Assembly (NCBI GenBank): GCA_000436975.1
Contig: HG000345.1
Coordinates: 1 to 64,000, forward strand
Length of the DNA stretch: 64,000 nt
DNA from: Clostridium sp. CAG:1000
Lineage (GTDB): Bacteria; Bacillota_I; Bacilli_A; RF39; UBA660
Direction of reading: 5' to 3'
The notes beneath the pieces were generated by a model that saw only the letters and a list, made by a program, of their open reading frames with translations, searched no databases and was not told the DNA's origin. This document shows, in pieces, positions 32,000-40,071 of the stretch. Within the stretch, counting starts at the first letter, position 1; every line of letters starts with the position of its first letter. The position numbers and the translations under genes were made by a program.

Positions 32000-32019
32000 A
32001 GTAAAAGGAGTTGAGATTA

Positions 32020-33855
32020 ATGGAAGAAGAAAGAAAAGTTGCTGGTATTTATATTCGTGTGTCAACTGAAGATCAAGCACGTGAAGGTTTTAGTTTAGGA
32101 GAACAAGAAGAAAAGTTAAAACAATTATGTGATTATAAAGGTTATGAAGTATATAAAGTTTATTGTGATGCTGGTATTAGTGCTAAAGATATGGAACATA
32201 GACCAAAATTTCAAGAAATGTTAAAAGATATGAAAGATGGAAAAATCAATTATATCGTTGCCTATAAACTTGATAGAGTTACTCGTTCAGTTAGAGATTT
32301 AGAAGAACTAATATCACAATTAGAAAAATATAATACTTATTTAGTATGTGATAGAGATGATGTTAATACTTCTACTGCTAATGGTAGATTCTTTGTAAGA
32401 ATGTTAACTGTCTTATCACAACTTGAAATTGAAATAGTTTCAGAAAGAACAAAGTTCGGTTTAACTGGTGCTATTAAATCTGGTCATTTACCTGGACAAG
32501 TAGCTTTGGGATTTAAAAAAGATGGAAATAGAAAAACAATAATAGATCCAGCTACTGCCCCTATTGTTAAAAGAGTGTTTGATTTATATTTACAAGGTAA
32601 AACATTTTTACAAATATCAAATATATTTAATGAAGAAAAAGTTTTAAATAAGAATTGGAAAGATACTCATATAGAAAGAATAATAAATAATCGTTTATAC
32701 ATGGGAGATTATGAAATGTATAAAAGACTTAAAGAATGGAAAAATGTTGAACCTGTTATTTATATGAATGTTGTTGATCCAATTATACCTAGATATATTT
32801 GGGAAGAATGCCAAGCACAAAAGATAATTAATCAAAGAACTTATACTAGAGATAGAGTTTATACTTTCTTTCAAAAACTTAAATGTCCTAAATGTGGCAA
32901 GATAATGAAATGTAAAGGCTCTGGTGGAAAAAGAAAAAAATATGTTTATTATAATTGTGAAGATTGTCACGAAAATATTAGAGAGTCTTATGTTGAAGAA
33001 GAATTTGAAAAAATTGTTGGTCAATTACTAAGATTTGATAATGAATATAATGAGCTATTCTTACCACTATTTGCTGATAAAGAAAAAGTTGCTGATAAAT
33101 CTGATATTGAAAGAGAAATAATTAATCTTACTAAACAAAAAGAAAGAATCAAAAAAGCTTATATGTCTGAAGTTGTTGAACTTGATGACTTTAAAGAAGA
33201 TTTAAAAGTAATAAATGAAAAACTAGATATATTAACTAAACAATTAGAAAAAGAACAAAAACTAAAAAATAAAAATAGATTTACACCAGAGAAAGTTATG
33301 GCTGATAGAGATTTACAAAGAATATTTATGACTAATGGAAAAGATGTTTCTCTATTCTTAACTCAGTGGCAAACAATGACTAAAGAAGATAAACAAGAAT
33401 TTATAGCTAGATATATTGAATCACTAACTTTTGAAAAAGATGATAGATATCCAAATGGGATACATTTAATAGATATAAAATTGAAATCATTATTTACTGA
33501 AAAAGTTAGTCGTTTATCTGAACTAGGTTTATCACAAGTTCCAGTAGAATTTATTTCAAATGATAAGTCAGTAATGTTAAATGTTAGTTATCCATTAAAA
33601 GAATCACAAGTAAAAGATTATATGAAAGAGTTTAAAGATATAGAGGGTATTAAATTACATATTCATCCTACTTTCAATTATAGTTTAGAAGATATGCCTG
33701 ATGAGATAGAATTTAATCTTGATAAAGATGAAAAGGTTCTAAAGTTAATTCCAATTATAAAAGATATAGACAATCCAGAGAGTTTAACAAATAAGTTTAA
33801 GTTAGGAATTGTCACTTCGTTTGTTAAGAATACTGAAGAGGTTTCTAAGGAATAA
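32020..33855 (+). CDS. Large serine recombinase
   Basis: The 611-residue protein starts at ATG 32020 (AAAGGAG). The resolvase catalytic domain includes AGIYIRVSTEDQ, with the catalytic Ser in RVST near residue 15, and the conserved DRVTRS. A Recombinase domain, a zinc ribbon (CPKC...C..C, near 290-320) and a long coiled coil (about 365-420) follow, as in TndX/TnpX-type integrases. It should perform both integration and excision of the element. Confidence 0.95.
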   Translation: MEEERKVAGIYIRVSTEDQAREGFSLGEQEEKLKQLCDYKGYEVYKVYCDAGISAKDMEHRPKFQEMLKDMKDGKINYIVAYKLDRVTRSVRDLEELISQLEKYNTYLVCDRDDVNTSTANGRFFVRMLTVLSQLEIEIVSERTKFGLTGAIKSGHLPGQVALGFKKDGNRKTIIDPATAPIVKRVFDLYLQGKTFLQISNIFNEEKVLNKNWKDTHIERIINNRLYMGDYEMYKRLKEWKNVEPVIYMNVVDPIIPRYIWEECQAQKIINQRTYTRDRVYTFFQKLKCPKCGKIMKCKGSGGKRKKYVYYNCEDCHENIRESYVEEEFEKIVGQLLRFDNEYNELFLPLFADKEKVADKSDIEREIINLTKQKERIKKAYMSEVVELDDFKEDLKVINEKLDILTKQLEKEQKLKNKNRFTPEKVMADRDLQRIFMTNGKDVSLFLTQWQTMTKEDKQEFIARYIESLTFEKDDRYPNGIHLIDIKLKSLFTEKVSRLSELGLSQVPVEFISNDKSVMLNVSYPLKESQVKDYMKEFKDIEGIKLHIHPTFNYSLEDMPDEIEFNLDKDEKVLKLIPIIKDIDNPESLTNKFKLGIVTSFVKNTEEVSKE

Positions 33856-33870
33856 TCCTTAGACCACGAA

Positions 33871-33948
33871 ATCTTGTATGGAGAATCCGTACAAGATATC
33901 TAGGGGGTTATATATCTTGGATGTCCCAGATATGGTCCAAAATAACCC
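33871..33948 (+). other. Candidate oriT: nested inverted repeats upstream of the relaxase
   Basis: An 11-bp hairpin (33871-33881 with 33887-33897, one G-T) is followed by a second structure with GGGTTAT (33905-33911) pairing with ATAACCC (33942-33948) and an inner TATCTTGG/CCCAGATA stem. MobV relaxases usually nick next to inverted repeats just upstream of their own gene. The nick site cannot be fixed by eye. Confidence 0.5.
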
Positions 33949-33969
33949 ACACTAAAAAGGAGGAATTAT

Positions 33970-35382
33970 ATGGCTGAATTACCTTATTCATTTCATCTTG
34001 GAAGTAATAAAAATAGAAAAGCATCAGCAAGAAGTAATGCTAGAAATAATGTAAGTGGTTCTTCTTCTCTAGCTAATAATGGAATACAAAATTATCAACA
34101 ATTATCAAAAGTAAATAATCATGATTTTAGAAAATACGAAAATGATAATGATTATATTTATCAATTAAAAGGAACTAATGATATTGTTTATGATGTTAAA
34201 GAATTCTATAAAACTGAATTTGAAGAAGCAAGAATCGAATACAACAATAAGCAATCTAGACCTAGTAGAAGAATTGATGATTATTTTGAATATGTTAATA
34301 AAGATGAGAAAAGAGATCTTGCTTGTGAGATTATAATTGAACTTGGAAATAAAGAATATTGGGATTCAAAAGATTTTGAATTTAAAAGAGAAATGGTTAG
34401 TGTATATGAAGAACATTTACACGATTTAGAAAGACTTGTTCCAGAATTTAAAATAACAAATGCTGTTGTTCATTTAGATGAAACTTCTCCTCACATGCAT
34501 ATAGTTGGAGTTCCAGTTAAAGATGGTTGTAAAACAGGTTTATCAAAACAAGTAAATAAATCATCAGTTTTTACTAAAGAAAGACTTGAAAATATACAAA
34601 ATGTAATGAGAGAAAAATGTATTGATACTTTTAATAAATACTTTGAAAAAGAAAATGCTACTCTTAAGACTAAAGAAAAAGGAAGAAATAAAGATATTCA
34701 CGTTAAAGATATGGTTAATTATCAAGAATTAAAAAAAGAACTTGAAATTAATAAAAGAAGTATTGATAAAAACAATGATAAGATAAAATCGATAAACAAC
34801 TCTTCAAAAGAGTTGAGAGATTTATTATCAGGTTTAGAAGAATCGAGACTTGGTGGTTATAAACTTAATAATAAACAAAAAGAAAGATTACAAGATTTAA
34901 TTAAAGATGTTGAATCCATAACTAATTATTTTGATAATTATAAAAATATAATTAATAATATATCTTCAATTAATGATAATTTAAAATATCAAAAAGATAG
35001 AAATAATAAAGTTGAAAATGACAATAATAAACTTATTAAAGAAAATCAAAAACTTAAAATAAAAAATACCGAATTAAAAGAAGATAGAGATTTTGTTCAT
35101 GCAGTTATGGATAAGAGAATGGATGAAAGAAAAGACTTTATAACTTATCTATGTAAAAATGCTAACAGCAAAGATCCAACTACCTCTAGATTTTTTAGAC
35201 AAGTTGTTAATGATATGAATAGCAAAAACTTAATAACTGATAAAGAACATAGAGTTATATTAAATCCACCTAGAACCATTAATAAATCAGAAATAAATAA
35301 AGCACTTAGTTCTATTAATAGAAAAATGGATGAAGCTGCTGAAGAATTTTATCAAACAAAAAAGGACGATTATTATTTATAA
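33970..35382 (+). CDS. mobV: MobV-family relaxase (Pre/Mob)
   Basis: The 470-residue protein has the MobV metal-binding motif in AVVHLDETSPHMHIVGVPV near residues 160-180 and an N-terminal segment PYSFHLGSNKNRKAS where the catalytic His is expected. A long coiled coil occupies residues 255-400, typical of Mob proteins. AAAAGGAGG precedes the ATG. It nicks oriT and pilots the strand during mobilisation by a helper element. Confidence 0.92.
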   Translation: MAELPYSFHLGSNKNRKASARSNARNNVSGSSSLANNGIQNYQQLSKVNNHDFRKYENDNDYIYQLKGTNDIVYDVKEFYKTEFEEARIEYNNKQSRPSRRIDDYFEYVNKDEKRDLACEIIIELGNKEYWDSKDFEFKREMVSVYEEHLHDLERLVPEFKITNAVVHLDETSPHMHIVGVPVKDGCKTGLSKQVNKSSVFTKERLENIQNVMREKCIDTFNKYFEKENATLKTKEKGRNKDIHVKDMVNYQELKKELEINKRSIDKNNDKIKSINNSSKELRDLLSGLEESRLGGYKLNNKQKERLQDLIKDVESITNYFDNYKNIINNISSINDNLKYQKDRNNKVENDNNKLIKENQKLKIKNTELKEDRDFVHAVMDKRMDERKDFITYLCKNANSKDPTTSRFFRQVVNDMNSKNLITDKEHRVILNPPRTINKSEINKALSSINRKMDEAAEEFYQTKKDDYYL

Positions 35383-35397
35383 TCAGTCCTATTTTTT
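35363..35397. terminator. Shared terminator between relaxase and phosphatase-like gene
   Basis: AGGAC and GATTAT pair with ATAATC and AGTCCT around a short loop (35363-35390), followed by TATTTTTTT on the plus strand. It covers the relaxase stop and abuts the converging gene's stop at 35389. Confidence 0.75.
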
Positions 35398-36501
35398 TGT
35401 TTCTATAGCTATTAATGGAACAAGTATTTCATCATCTGTATAACCTGCATGCTGTGATTTCAATTCTTCACTACCAATATATAATAAAGTTTTATTTGTT
35501 TTTCCAATAGCTAAATAATCACCTAAAGTATCTCTAAATATTTCATTTTCTTCTCCATCACCAAATAGTTTTGAATTAATTACATCTTCCATAGAATACA
35601 AATCAAAATCATTACTAAAATATTTATTAAATAATGATTCAAAGATTTCTTTCTTATCTGGTTTAATAAAAAAGTTAACTGCTCTTGGTTCTAATGAAGT
35701 GTTTCTTAATAAACACTCTTCAATATCTGGATAATCTTTTATAAATAGATTCTCAACATTATGATGTCCATGATCTGCTACAACAAATACTATTGTATCT
35801 GATAGTTTATTACTTAGTTCTTCAATTCTTCTATTTATATCTTTTATTATGTTTTTTATTTCTGGTTTATCACAACCAATTTCGTGCATTGTATGATCTG
35901 GATCAGTATCATAAGCATAAATATACTTTTTTCCATCTTCATTACATAACTTTTCTATTCTTTCATACATTTCATCTAAATTAGAATAAGCTTTTTCTCC
36001 AAATGGAAATAAACTATATCCTTTATACAAACCTTTTTCATTTATTTCTTTACTAATTGTTTTTCTTATCATATGTTTATTATTATATTCAATAGCTTCA
36101 TCTAAAGGTTTATATTCAAAATCTCCTTTTTCAGAGTTCATAAATACAGTTATAGTCTTATCTATGTCTTTATAATACATATCCCAACCTAACATTCCTG
36201 TCTCAACTGGATTTAATCCTGTCATCATTGATGTAGTTGCAGCAACTGTTGTTGCTGGAAAAACAGTTGTTATTGGTTTGATTCTATTTTTTATTAAAAA
36301 TGTATCTTTATCAAGCATTCTATCCATTATGTTAGAACCCATACCATCACATAAAATAGTTACAACATTTTTTGGTTTATATTCTTCTAATATTCTATCA
36401 ATATAATCTAAAGTTTTATGTTTATAATCTAAATCAAAATACTTTCTAATTGAACACGCTAAATTAGTTAAACATTCATTGTAATTATTTTTTACTTCCA
36501 T
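35389..36501 (-). CDS. Alkaline-phosphatase-superfamily protein (nucleotide pyrophosphatase/phosphodiesterase type)
   Basis: The 370-residue protein has the family's metal ligands and nucleophile: CDGMGSN (Asp), VFPATT (nucleophile Thr), DPDHTMHE, ADHGHHN, and a late His in SQHAGYT. No signal peptide is present, so it should act in the cytoplasm. The architecture suits a phosphodiesterase, phosphonate hydrolase or phosphopentomutase-like enzyme; the substrate cannot be told. It lies 15 bp downstream of tyrS and is probably co-transcribed. Confidence 0.8.
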   Translation of the reverse strand: MEVKNNYNECLTNLACSIRKYFDLDYKHKTLDYIDRILEEYKPKNVVTILCDGMGSNIMDRMLDKDTFLIKNRIKPITTVFPATTVAATTSMMTGLNPVETGMLGWDMYYKDIDKTITVFMNSEKGDFEYKPLDEAIEYNNKHMIRKTISKEINEKGLYKGYSLFPFGEKAYSNLDEMYERIEKLCNEDGKKYIYAYDTDPDHTMHEIGCDKPEIKNIIKDINRRIEELSNKLSDTIVFVVADHGHHNVENLFIKDYPDIEECLLRNTSLEPRAVNFFIKPDKKEIFESLFNKYFSNDFDLYSMEDVINSKLFGDGEENEIFRDTLGDYLAIGKTNKTLLYIGSEELKSQHAGYTDDEILVPLIAIETKK

Positions 36502-36516
36502 AGTTTTTTCTCCTTT

Positions 36517-37755
36517 TTATTGTAATTCAACTTTTAAAAATACTTTCTTACCTTTTTGAACAATTAATTCTCCATTGTTAAAATCATCTTTAGTTATTAT
36601 TCTATCAATATTACTTTCTTTTTCTTGATTAATACTAATACCATTTTGTTCCATTAATCTTCTTGCTTCTGATTTTGAAGATACTATTTTAATATCAACT
36701 AATAAATCTAAAACATTAATATCTAATTTATTAGAATCAAACTTAACTGATGGCATATTTTCAGATATACCTTTATTACTAAATAATTCTTCAGCAGTTT
36801 GTCTAGCTTTAATTGCTTCTTCTTCACCATGTACTAGCTTAGTTACTTCAAATGCTAATAATTTTTTAGCTTCTCTAATATCTTTCTTACATAATTCTTT
36901 TATATCAGATATTTCCATTCTAGTAAAGAATGATAAACTTCTTTCAACATCTTCATCAAATGAATTAATCCATGCTTGAAAGAAATCAAATGGTGTAGTT
37001 TTGTCTCTTGATACCCATAATGTACCAGTAGCTGTTTTACCCATTTTTTCTCCATCTGCTTTAATTAATAATGGACAAGTAAATCCAAATAATGGATCTA
37101 TCTTTTTACCCTCACTAAATCCTATTTTTCTAGATAAATCAGCACCAGCTAAAATATTTCCCCATTGATCTGAACCACCAATTTGTAATCTACATCCAAA
37201 TTCTTTATTTAAATGTACAAAGTCAAATGCTTGCATTAACATATATCCCATCTCTAAAAATGTTAATCCACCATTTTCTAATCTCTTTTTGTAACAATCT
37301 GCAGCAAGCATATTATTAACATTGAAGTGAACTCCAATATCTCTCATAAAATCAACATAAGTTTGATCCATAATCCAATCAGCATTATCAACTATAATTG
37401 CTGGATTATCTCCATCAGTTCTTACAAATCTTTTTACTAATTCTTTAACTTCTGCTTTATTATGAGCAACTTCTTCTTTTGATAGCATTTTTCTCATATC
37501 ACTTTTACCAGTTGGATCTCCAATTAAAGCAGTAGCTCCACCAATTAGTATAATTCCATGATGACCAAAATCTTGTAGCCATCTAAACATAGTTAATGCA
37601 AAGAAGTGTCCTATGTGTAATGAATCTGCAGTAGGGTCAATTCCTAAGTAGAATGTCATAGGTTCTCCATTAACTAAATCAATAATTTCTTGTTCATGTG
37701 TAAGGTCTTTAACATAACCTCTTTCTTTTAAAATATCAAATAATTTCTTTTCCAT
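36517..37755 (-). CDS. tyrS: Tyrosyl-tRNA synthetase
   Basis: The 412-residue class I synthetase has the HIGH motif in DPTADSLHIGHFFAL, the KMSKS-type loop GEKMGKTATG, and a C-terminal S4 RNA-binding domain (SSKSEARRLMEQNGISIN). It charges tRNA-Tyr. Its start is preceded by TAGGAGG and overlapped by a short Tyr-codon-rich ORF; a T-box riboswitch lies further upstream. Of two TyrRS classes in Firmicutes, this is the TyrS type by length and loop sequence. Confidence 0.97.
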   Translation of the reverse strand: MEKKLFDILKERGYVKDLTHEQEIIDLVNGEPMTFYLGIDPTADSLHIGHFFALTMFRWLQDFGHHGIILIGGATALIGDPTGKSDMRKMLSKEEVAHNKAEVKELVKRFVRTDGDNPAIIVDNADWIMDQTYVDFMRDIGVHFNVNNMLAADCYKKRLENGGLTFLEMGYMLMQAFDFVHLNKEFGCRLQIGGSDQWGNILAGADLSRKIGFSEGKKIDPLFGFTCPLLIKADGEKMGKTATGTLWVSRDKTTPFDFFQAWINSFDEDVERSLSFFTRMEISDIKELCKKDIREAKKLLAFEVTKLVHGEEEAIKARQTAEELFSNKGISENMPSVKFDSNKLDINVLDLLVDIKIVSSKSEARRLMEQNGISINQEKESNIDRIITKDDFNNGELIVQKGKKVFLKVELQ

Positions 37756-37834
37756 TTCTATTTCCTCCTAAATAATTTGTACAGTTAATTAAATTACAAT
37801 CATCAAAGTAATAATAGTAATAGTCACTATCCAT
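37736..37834 (-). CDS. Tyr-rich leader ORF overlapping the tyrS start (32 aa)
   Basis: GGAGGTG stands 6 nt before ATG 37834. The peptide begins MDSDYYYYYFDDCN with five consecutive Tyr codons, then continues through the tyrS ribosome site and stops 20 nt inside tyrS (TGA 37738-37736). It lies after the T-box terminator. Stalling at Tyr codons, or reinitiation coupled to it, would tie tyrS translation to charged tRNA-Tyr. That is inference; the coding pattern is directly visible. Confidence 0.7.
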   Translation of the reverse strand: MDSDYYYYYFDDCNLINCTNYLGGNRNGKEII

Positions 37835-37854
37835 ACAAATCACCTCCTCGAAAA

Positions 37855-38069
37855 TAAAAAGAGCAATCCATCCATAAAGGACGAATTGCTCGTGGTACCA
37901 CCTTTGTTTGTAATAATAGTTTATTACCTCTTATTGATAACGGATACTATCCGACTTAAAATCATCATTTGTAATTCATTATTTTAATTTTGTTTGTTTC
38001 CACCAACCACAAACTCTCTATAAATAATAATAAAATAATTACTTCGAATGAATCGCTTTTTAATTAACT
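37855..38069 (-). promoter_or_regulatory. T-box riboswitch for tyrS (specifier TAC)
   Basis: On the minus strand the leader shows an AGAGAG box (about 38014-38021), a GGTTGGTGGAAACAAAC segment, a specifier codon TAC (37973-37971) for Tyr in a GAATTACAAATG loop, the T-box AAAGGTGGTACCACG (37906-37892), and a terminator stem (GAGCAATTCGTCC with GGATGGATTGCTC) ending in TTTTT. Uncharged tRNA-Tyr would stabilise the antiterminator. Confidence 0.93.
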
Positions 38070-38075
38070 GCATTG

Positions 38076-38104
38076 ATTATAACATACTTTATGTTTTTTT
38101 GCAA
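38076..38104 (-). promoter_or_regulatory. tyrS promoter
   Basis: TTGCAA (38104-38099) and TATAAT (38081-38076) are 17 bp apart and immediately precede the T-box leader. Confidence 0.8.
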
Positions 38105-38142
38105 ATATTGACACTATAGTAGTATTGTAATAAACTCTAAAA

Positions 38143-38293
38143 TATGATATATTTAATATGTAATTGAGTTTTATCTCGTTACATTTGTAGTAAAATGTTT
38201 CTCAAACGAGATACACAATTGCTCCATAAGATAAAATCGTCGCACCAATGCGGCGTTAATGATTAAGTCAACTAGTAATAGTTGATTTTTTTT
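38143..38293 (+). ncRNA. Structured RNA element S2 upstream of a small hydrophobic peptide gene
   Basis: A possible promoter TTGACA (38108-38113) lies upstream. The RNA has three hairpins: 38172-38180 with 38205-38213, 38238-38244 with 38249-38255, and a terminator 38267-38274 with 38279-38286 plus eight T. From GCTCCA (38221) it matches element S1 at 31429-31500. It may be a regulatory RNA or antitoxin-like leader for the peptide gene that follows. Confidence 0.5.
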
Positions 38294-38327
38294 GTGCGTT
38301 ATTGCGAAGAAGGGTGTTAATGATATT

Positions 38328-38414
38328 ATGGTCTTTTCATTAATTAATTTTTTTTATTCAATATCAATTATCCTTTCTATAGTTGGACTTGTATTAACCG
38401 TTACTATTTTTTGA
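38328..38414 (+). CDS. Small hydrophobic peptide, type I toxin-like (28 aa)
   Basis: The 28-residue product (MVFSLINFFYSISII... LVLTVTIF) is a single membrane helix. AAGGGTG lies about 10 nt upstream. Size, hydrophobicity and the presence of a structured RNA before it and a terminator after it resemble holin-like type I toxins (Hol_Tox, Fst-like). No antisense RNA was proven. Confidence 0.45.
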   Translation: MVFSLINFFYSISIILSIVGLVLTVTIF

Positions 38415-38492
38415 TTTATTTAAAAGTATATTTTGCAAATTAAGATTTCCCATACATATACTAAATTAAAATTACCTTTTTCAATATTCAGT

Positions 38493-38528
38493 TTAATCTA
38501 AGCCTATAAACCCGTCAGATTAATTTTT
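38493..38528 (+). terminator. Terminator after the small peptide gene
   Basis: TTAATCT (38493-38499) pairs with AGATTAA (38517-38523) and is followed by TTTTT. It may close the S2/peptide transcript. Confidence 0.5.
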
Positions 38529-38586
38529 CATATATTATCATTATATATTCCATGTTTAAAATCAAATATTGTTTTAATCATAACTT

Positions 38587-39210
38587 TTAATTAATATTAC
38601 TGATTTGTATAATTTTATTATCATCATTGTATACAACTTTATATACTCCAGGGCTTTTAGGATTTCCTTCAATTATAACTTCATTATTATGTTTTACTAA
38701 TATTTTATTTTCATTATATTCAAATTCGCAATTATTTTGTAAAAAAGATAATAAAATAATACCATGAATAACAAGAATAGTCTTATCATTTTCTTTTAAA
38801 ATATTTTTTATAAAATCATTAAATCTGGAATCCACATCATTTAGCGTTTCTCCATCATAAACCTTAAAATTTTTATCGTTAAATGAATGTTTTGTATAAT
38901 CATCAGGAAGATCACTTATATATTTAACCCCTAAATTTCTTTCATTTATTTGATCATCTAATTTAATTTTAGTATTATTTAATTCACTTAAATACTTAGC
39001 TGTTCCAATTGCTCTAAATGAATTACTCGAATATATGTTTTTAATGTTTTTTAATTCTTTTATATCACATAATTTTTTAGCCTTTTCTTCTCCTTCAACA
39101 GATAATATCATGTTTTTATTATATTCATCCCATAAAACATTTTTATAATCATTATAATTTTCTATTTCTACGAAAGGACTCGAATGTCTTATTAAATATA
39201 TATACTTCAT
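38587..39210 (-). CDS. Histidine phosphatase superfamily protein (phosphoglycerate-mutase-like)
   Basis: From ATG 39210 (CAGGAG 6 nt upstream) the product has 207 residues. It starts MKYIYLIRHSSP, the RH motif with catalytic His, and has the second catalytic His in TILVIHGIILLSF and Arg in SNSFRAIGTAKYL. It should be a small-molecule or protein phosphatase; substrates differ widely in this family. The longer upstream start would add an unlikely hydrophobic stretch. Confidence 0.82.
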   Translation of the reverse strand: MKYIYLIRHSSPFVEIENYNDYKNVLWDEYNKNMILSVEGEEKAKKLCDIKELKNIKNIYSSNSFRAIGTAKYLSELNNTKIKLDDQINERNLGVKYISDLPDDYTKHSFNDKNFKVYDGETLNDVDSRFNDFIKNILKENDKTILVIHGIILLSFLQNNCEFEYNENKILVKHNNEVIIEGNPKSPGVYKVVYNDDNKIIQISNIN

Positions 39211-39368
39211 TTTTTTCTCCTGATGTTCTCTTATACTTAATATTATAAAAAAAATATATATATTCAATATTTTATACTTTAATTTGTAAAACTTATTATA
39301 ATATCCAACTTTTTTTGATATAATGTTAATTAGACAAAATACAAATAATATTTTAGGAGCTGATATAA

Positions 39369-40070
39369 ATGGCTTTTATAGAATTCAAAAATGTTAATAA
39401 AATATACAAAATGGGTGAAATTGAAATAAATGCTTTAAGAGACACTTCCTTTGAAATTGAAAAAGGTGAACTTGTTTGTATACTTGGACCATCTGGTGCT
39501 GGTAAGACAACATGTTTGAATATTTTAGGTGGAATGGATAGACTAACAAGTGGTTCAGTAATAGTCGACAACGTTAGAATCGATAAATTAAATGAAAAAG
39601 AACTTATAAAATATAGAAGGAATGATATTGGATTTGTTTTTCAATTTTATAATTTAATTCAAAATATGAATGTTCTTGAAAATGTTGAACTTGCTACACA
39701 ATTATGTAAAAATTCATTAAATCCGAATGAAATATTAAATAAAGTGGGTTTAAAGATGAGGACAAACAATTTTCCAGCACAACTATCTGGTGGTGAACAA
39801 CAAAGAGTTGCAATTGCAAGAGCAATATGTAAAAATCCGAAATTATTGCTGTGTGATGAACCAACAGGCGCATTAGACTATCAAACTGGAAAGCAAATAT
39901 TAAAGCTGTTGCAAGATACATGTAGAAATGAAAAAATGACAATAATAATAATTACACATAATTCTGCAATTAGTCCAATGGCTGATAAAATAATTAAATT
40001 CAAAAATGGTTCAGTAAGCAATGTTATTATAAATGAAAATCCAACCAATATAGAGGATATTGAGTGGTAA
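39369..40070 (+). CDS. ABC transporter ATP-binding protein (MacB/LolD-type)
   Basis: The 233-residue ATPase has Walker A GPSGAGKTT, Q-loop VFQFYNL, signature LSGGEQQRV, Walker B LLLCDEPTGALD and the switch His in ITHN. Together with the FtsX-like permease that follows, it forms an exporter or mechanotransmission complex, for example for peptides, lipids or antimicrobial resistance. TTTAGGAGC precedes the ATG. Confidence 0.95.
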   Translation: MAFIEFKNVNKIYKMGEIEINALRDTSFEIEKGELVCILGPSGAGKTTCLNILGGMDRLTSGSVIVDNVRIDKLNEKELIKYRRNDIGFVFQFYNLIQNMNVLENVELATQLCKNSLNPNEILNKVGLKMRTNNFPAQLSGGEQQRVAIARAICKNPKLLLCDEPTGALDYQTGKQILKLLQDTCRNEKMTIIIITHNSAISPMADKIIKFKNGSVSNVIINENPTNIEDIEW

Positions 40071-40071
40071 T

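Larger units (their letters stand above)
31501..35398 (+). mobile_element. Integrative mobilizable element (serine recombinase + MobV relaxase)
   Basis: Four plus-strand elements form a compact unit: a small ORF, an attenuator leader, a large serine recombinase, and a MobV relaxase behind a hairpin-rich oriT candidate. There is no conjugation machinery, so the element would be mobilised by a helper. The left limit is between the prophage end and 31525; the right limit cannot lie far beyond the relaxase terminator because a chromosomal gene ends at 35389. Exact att sites were not resolved. Confidence 0.75.
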
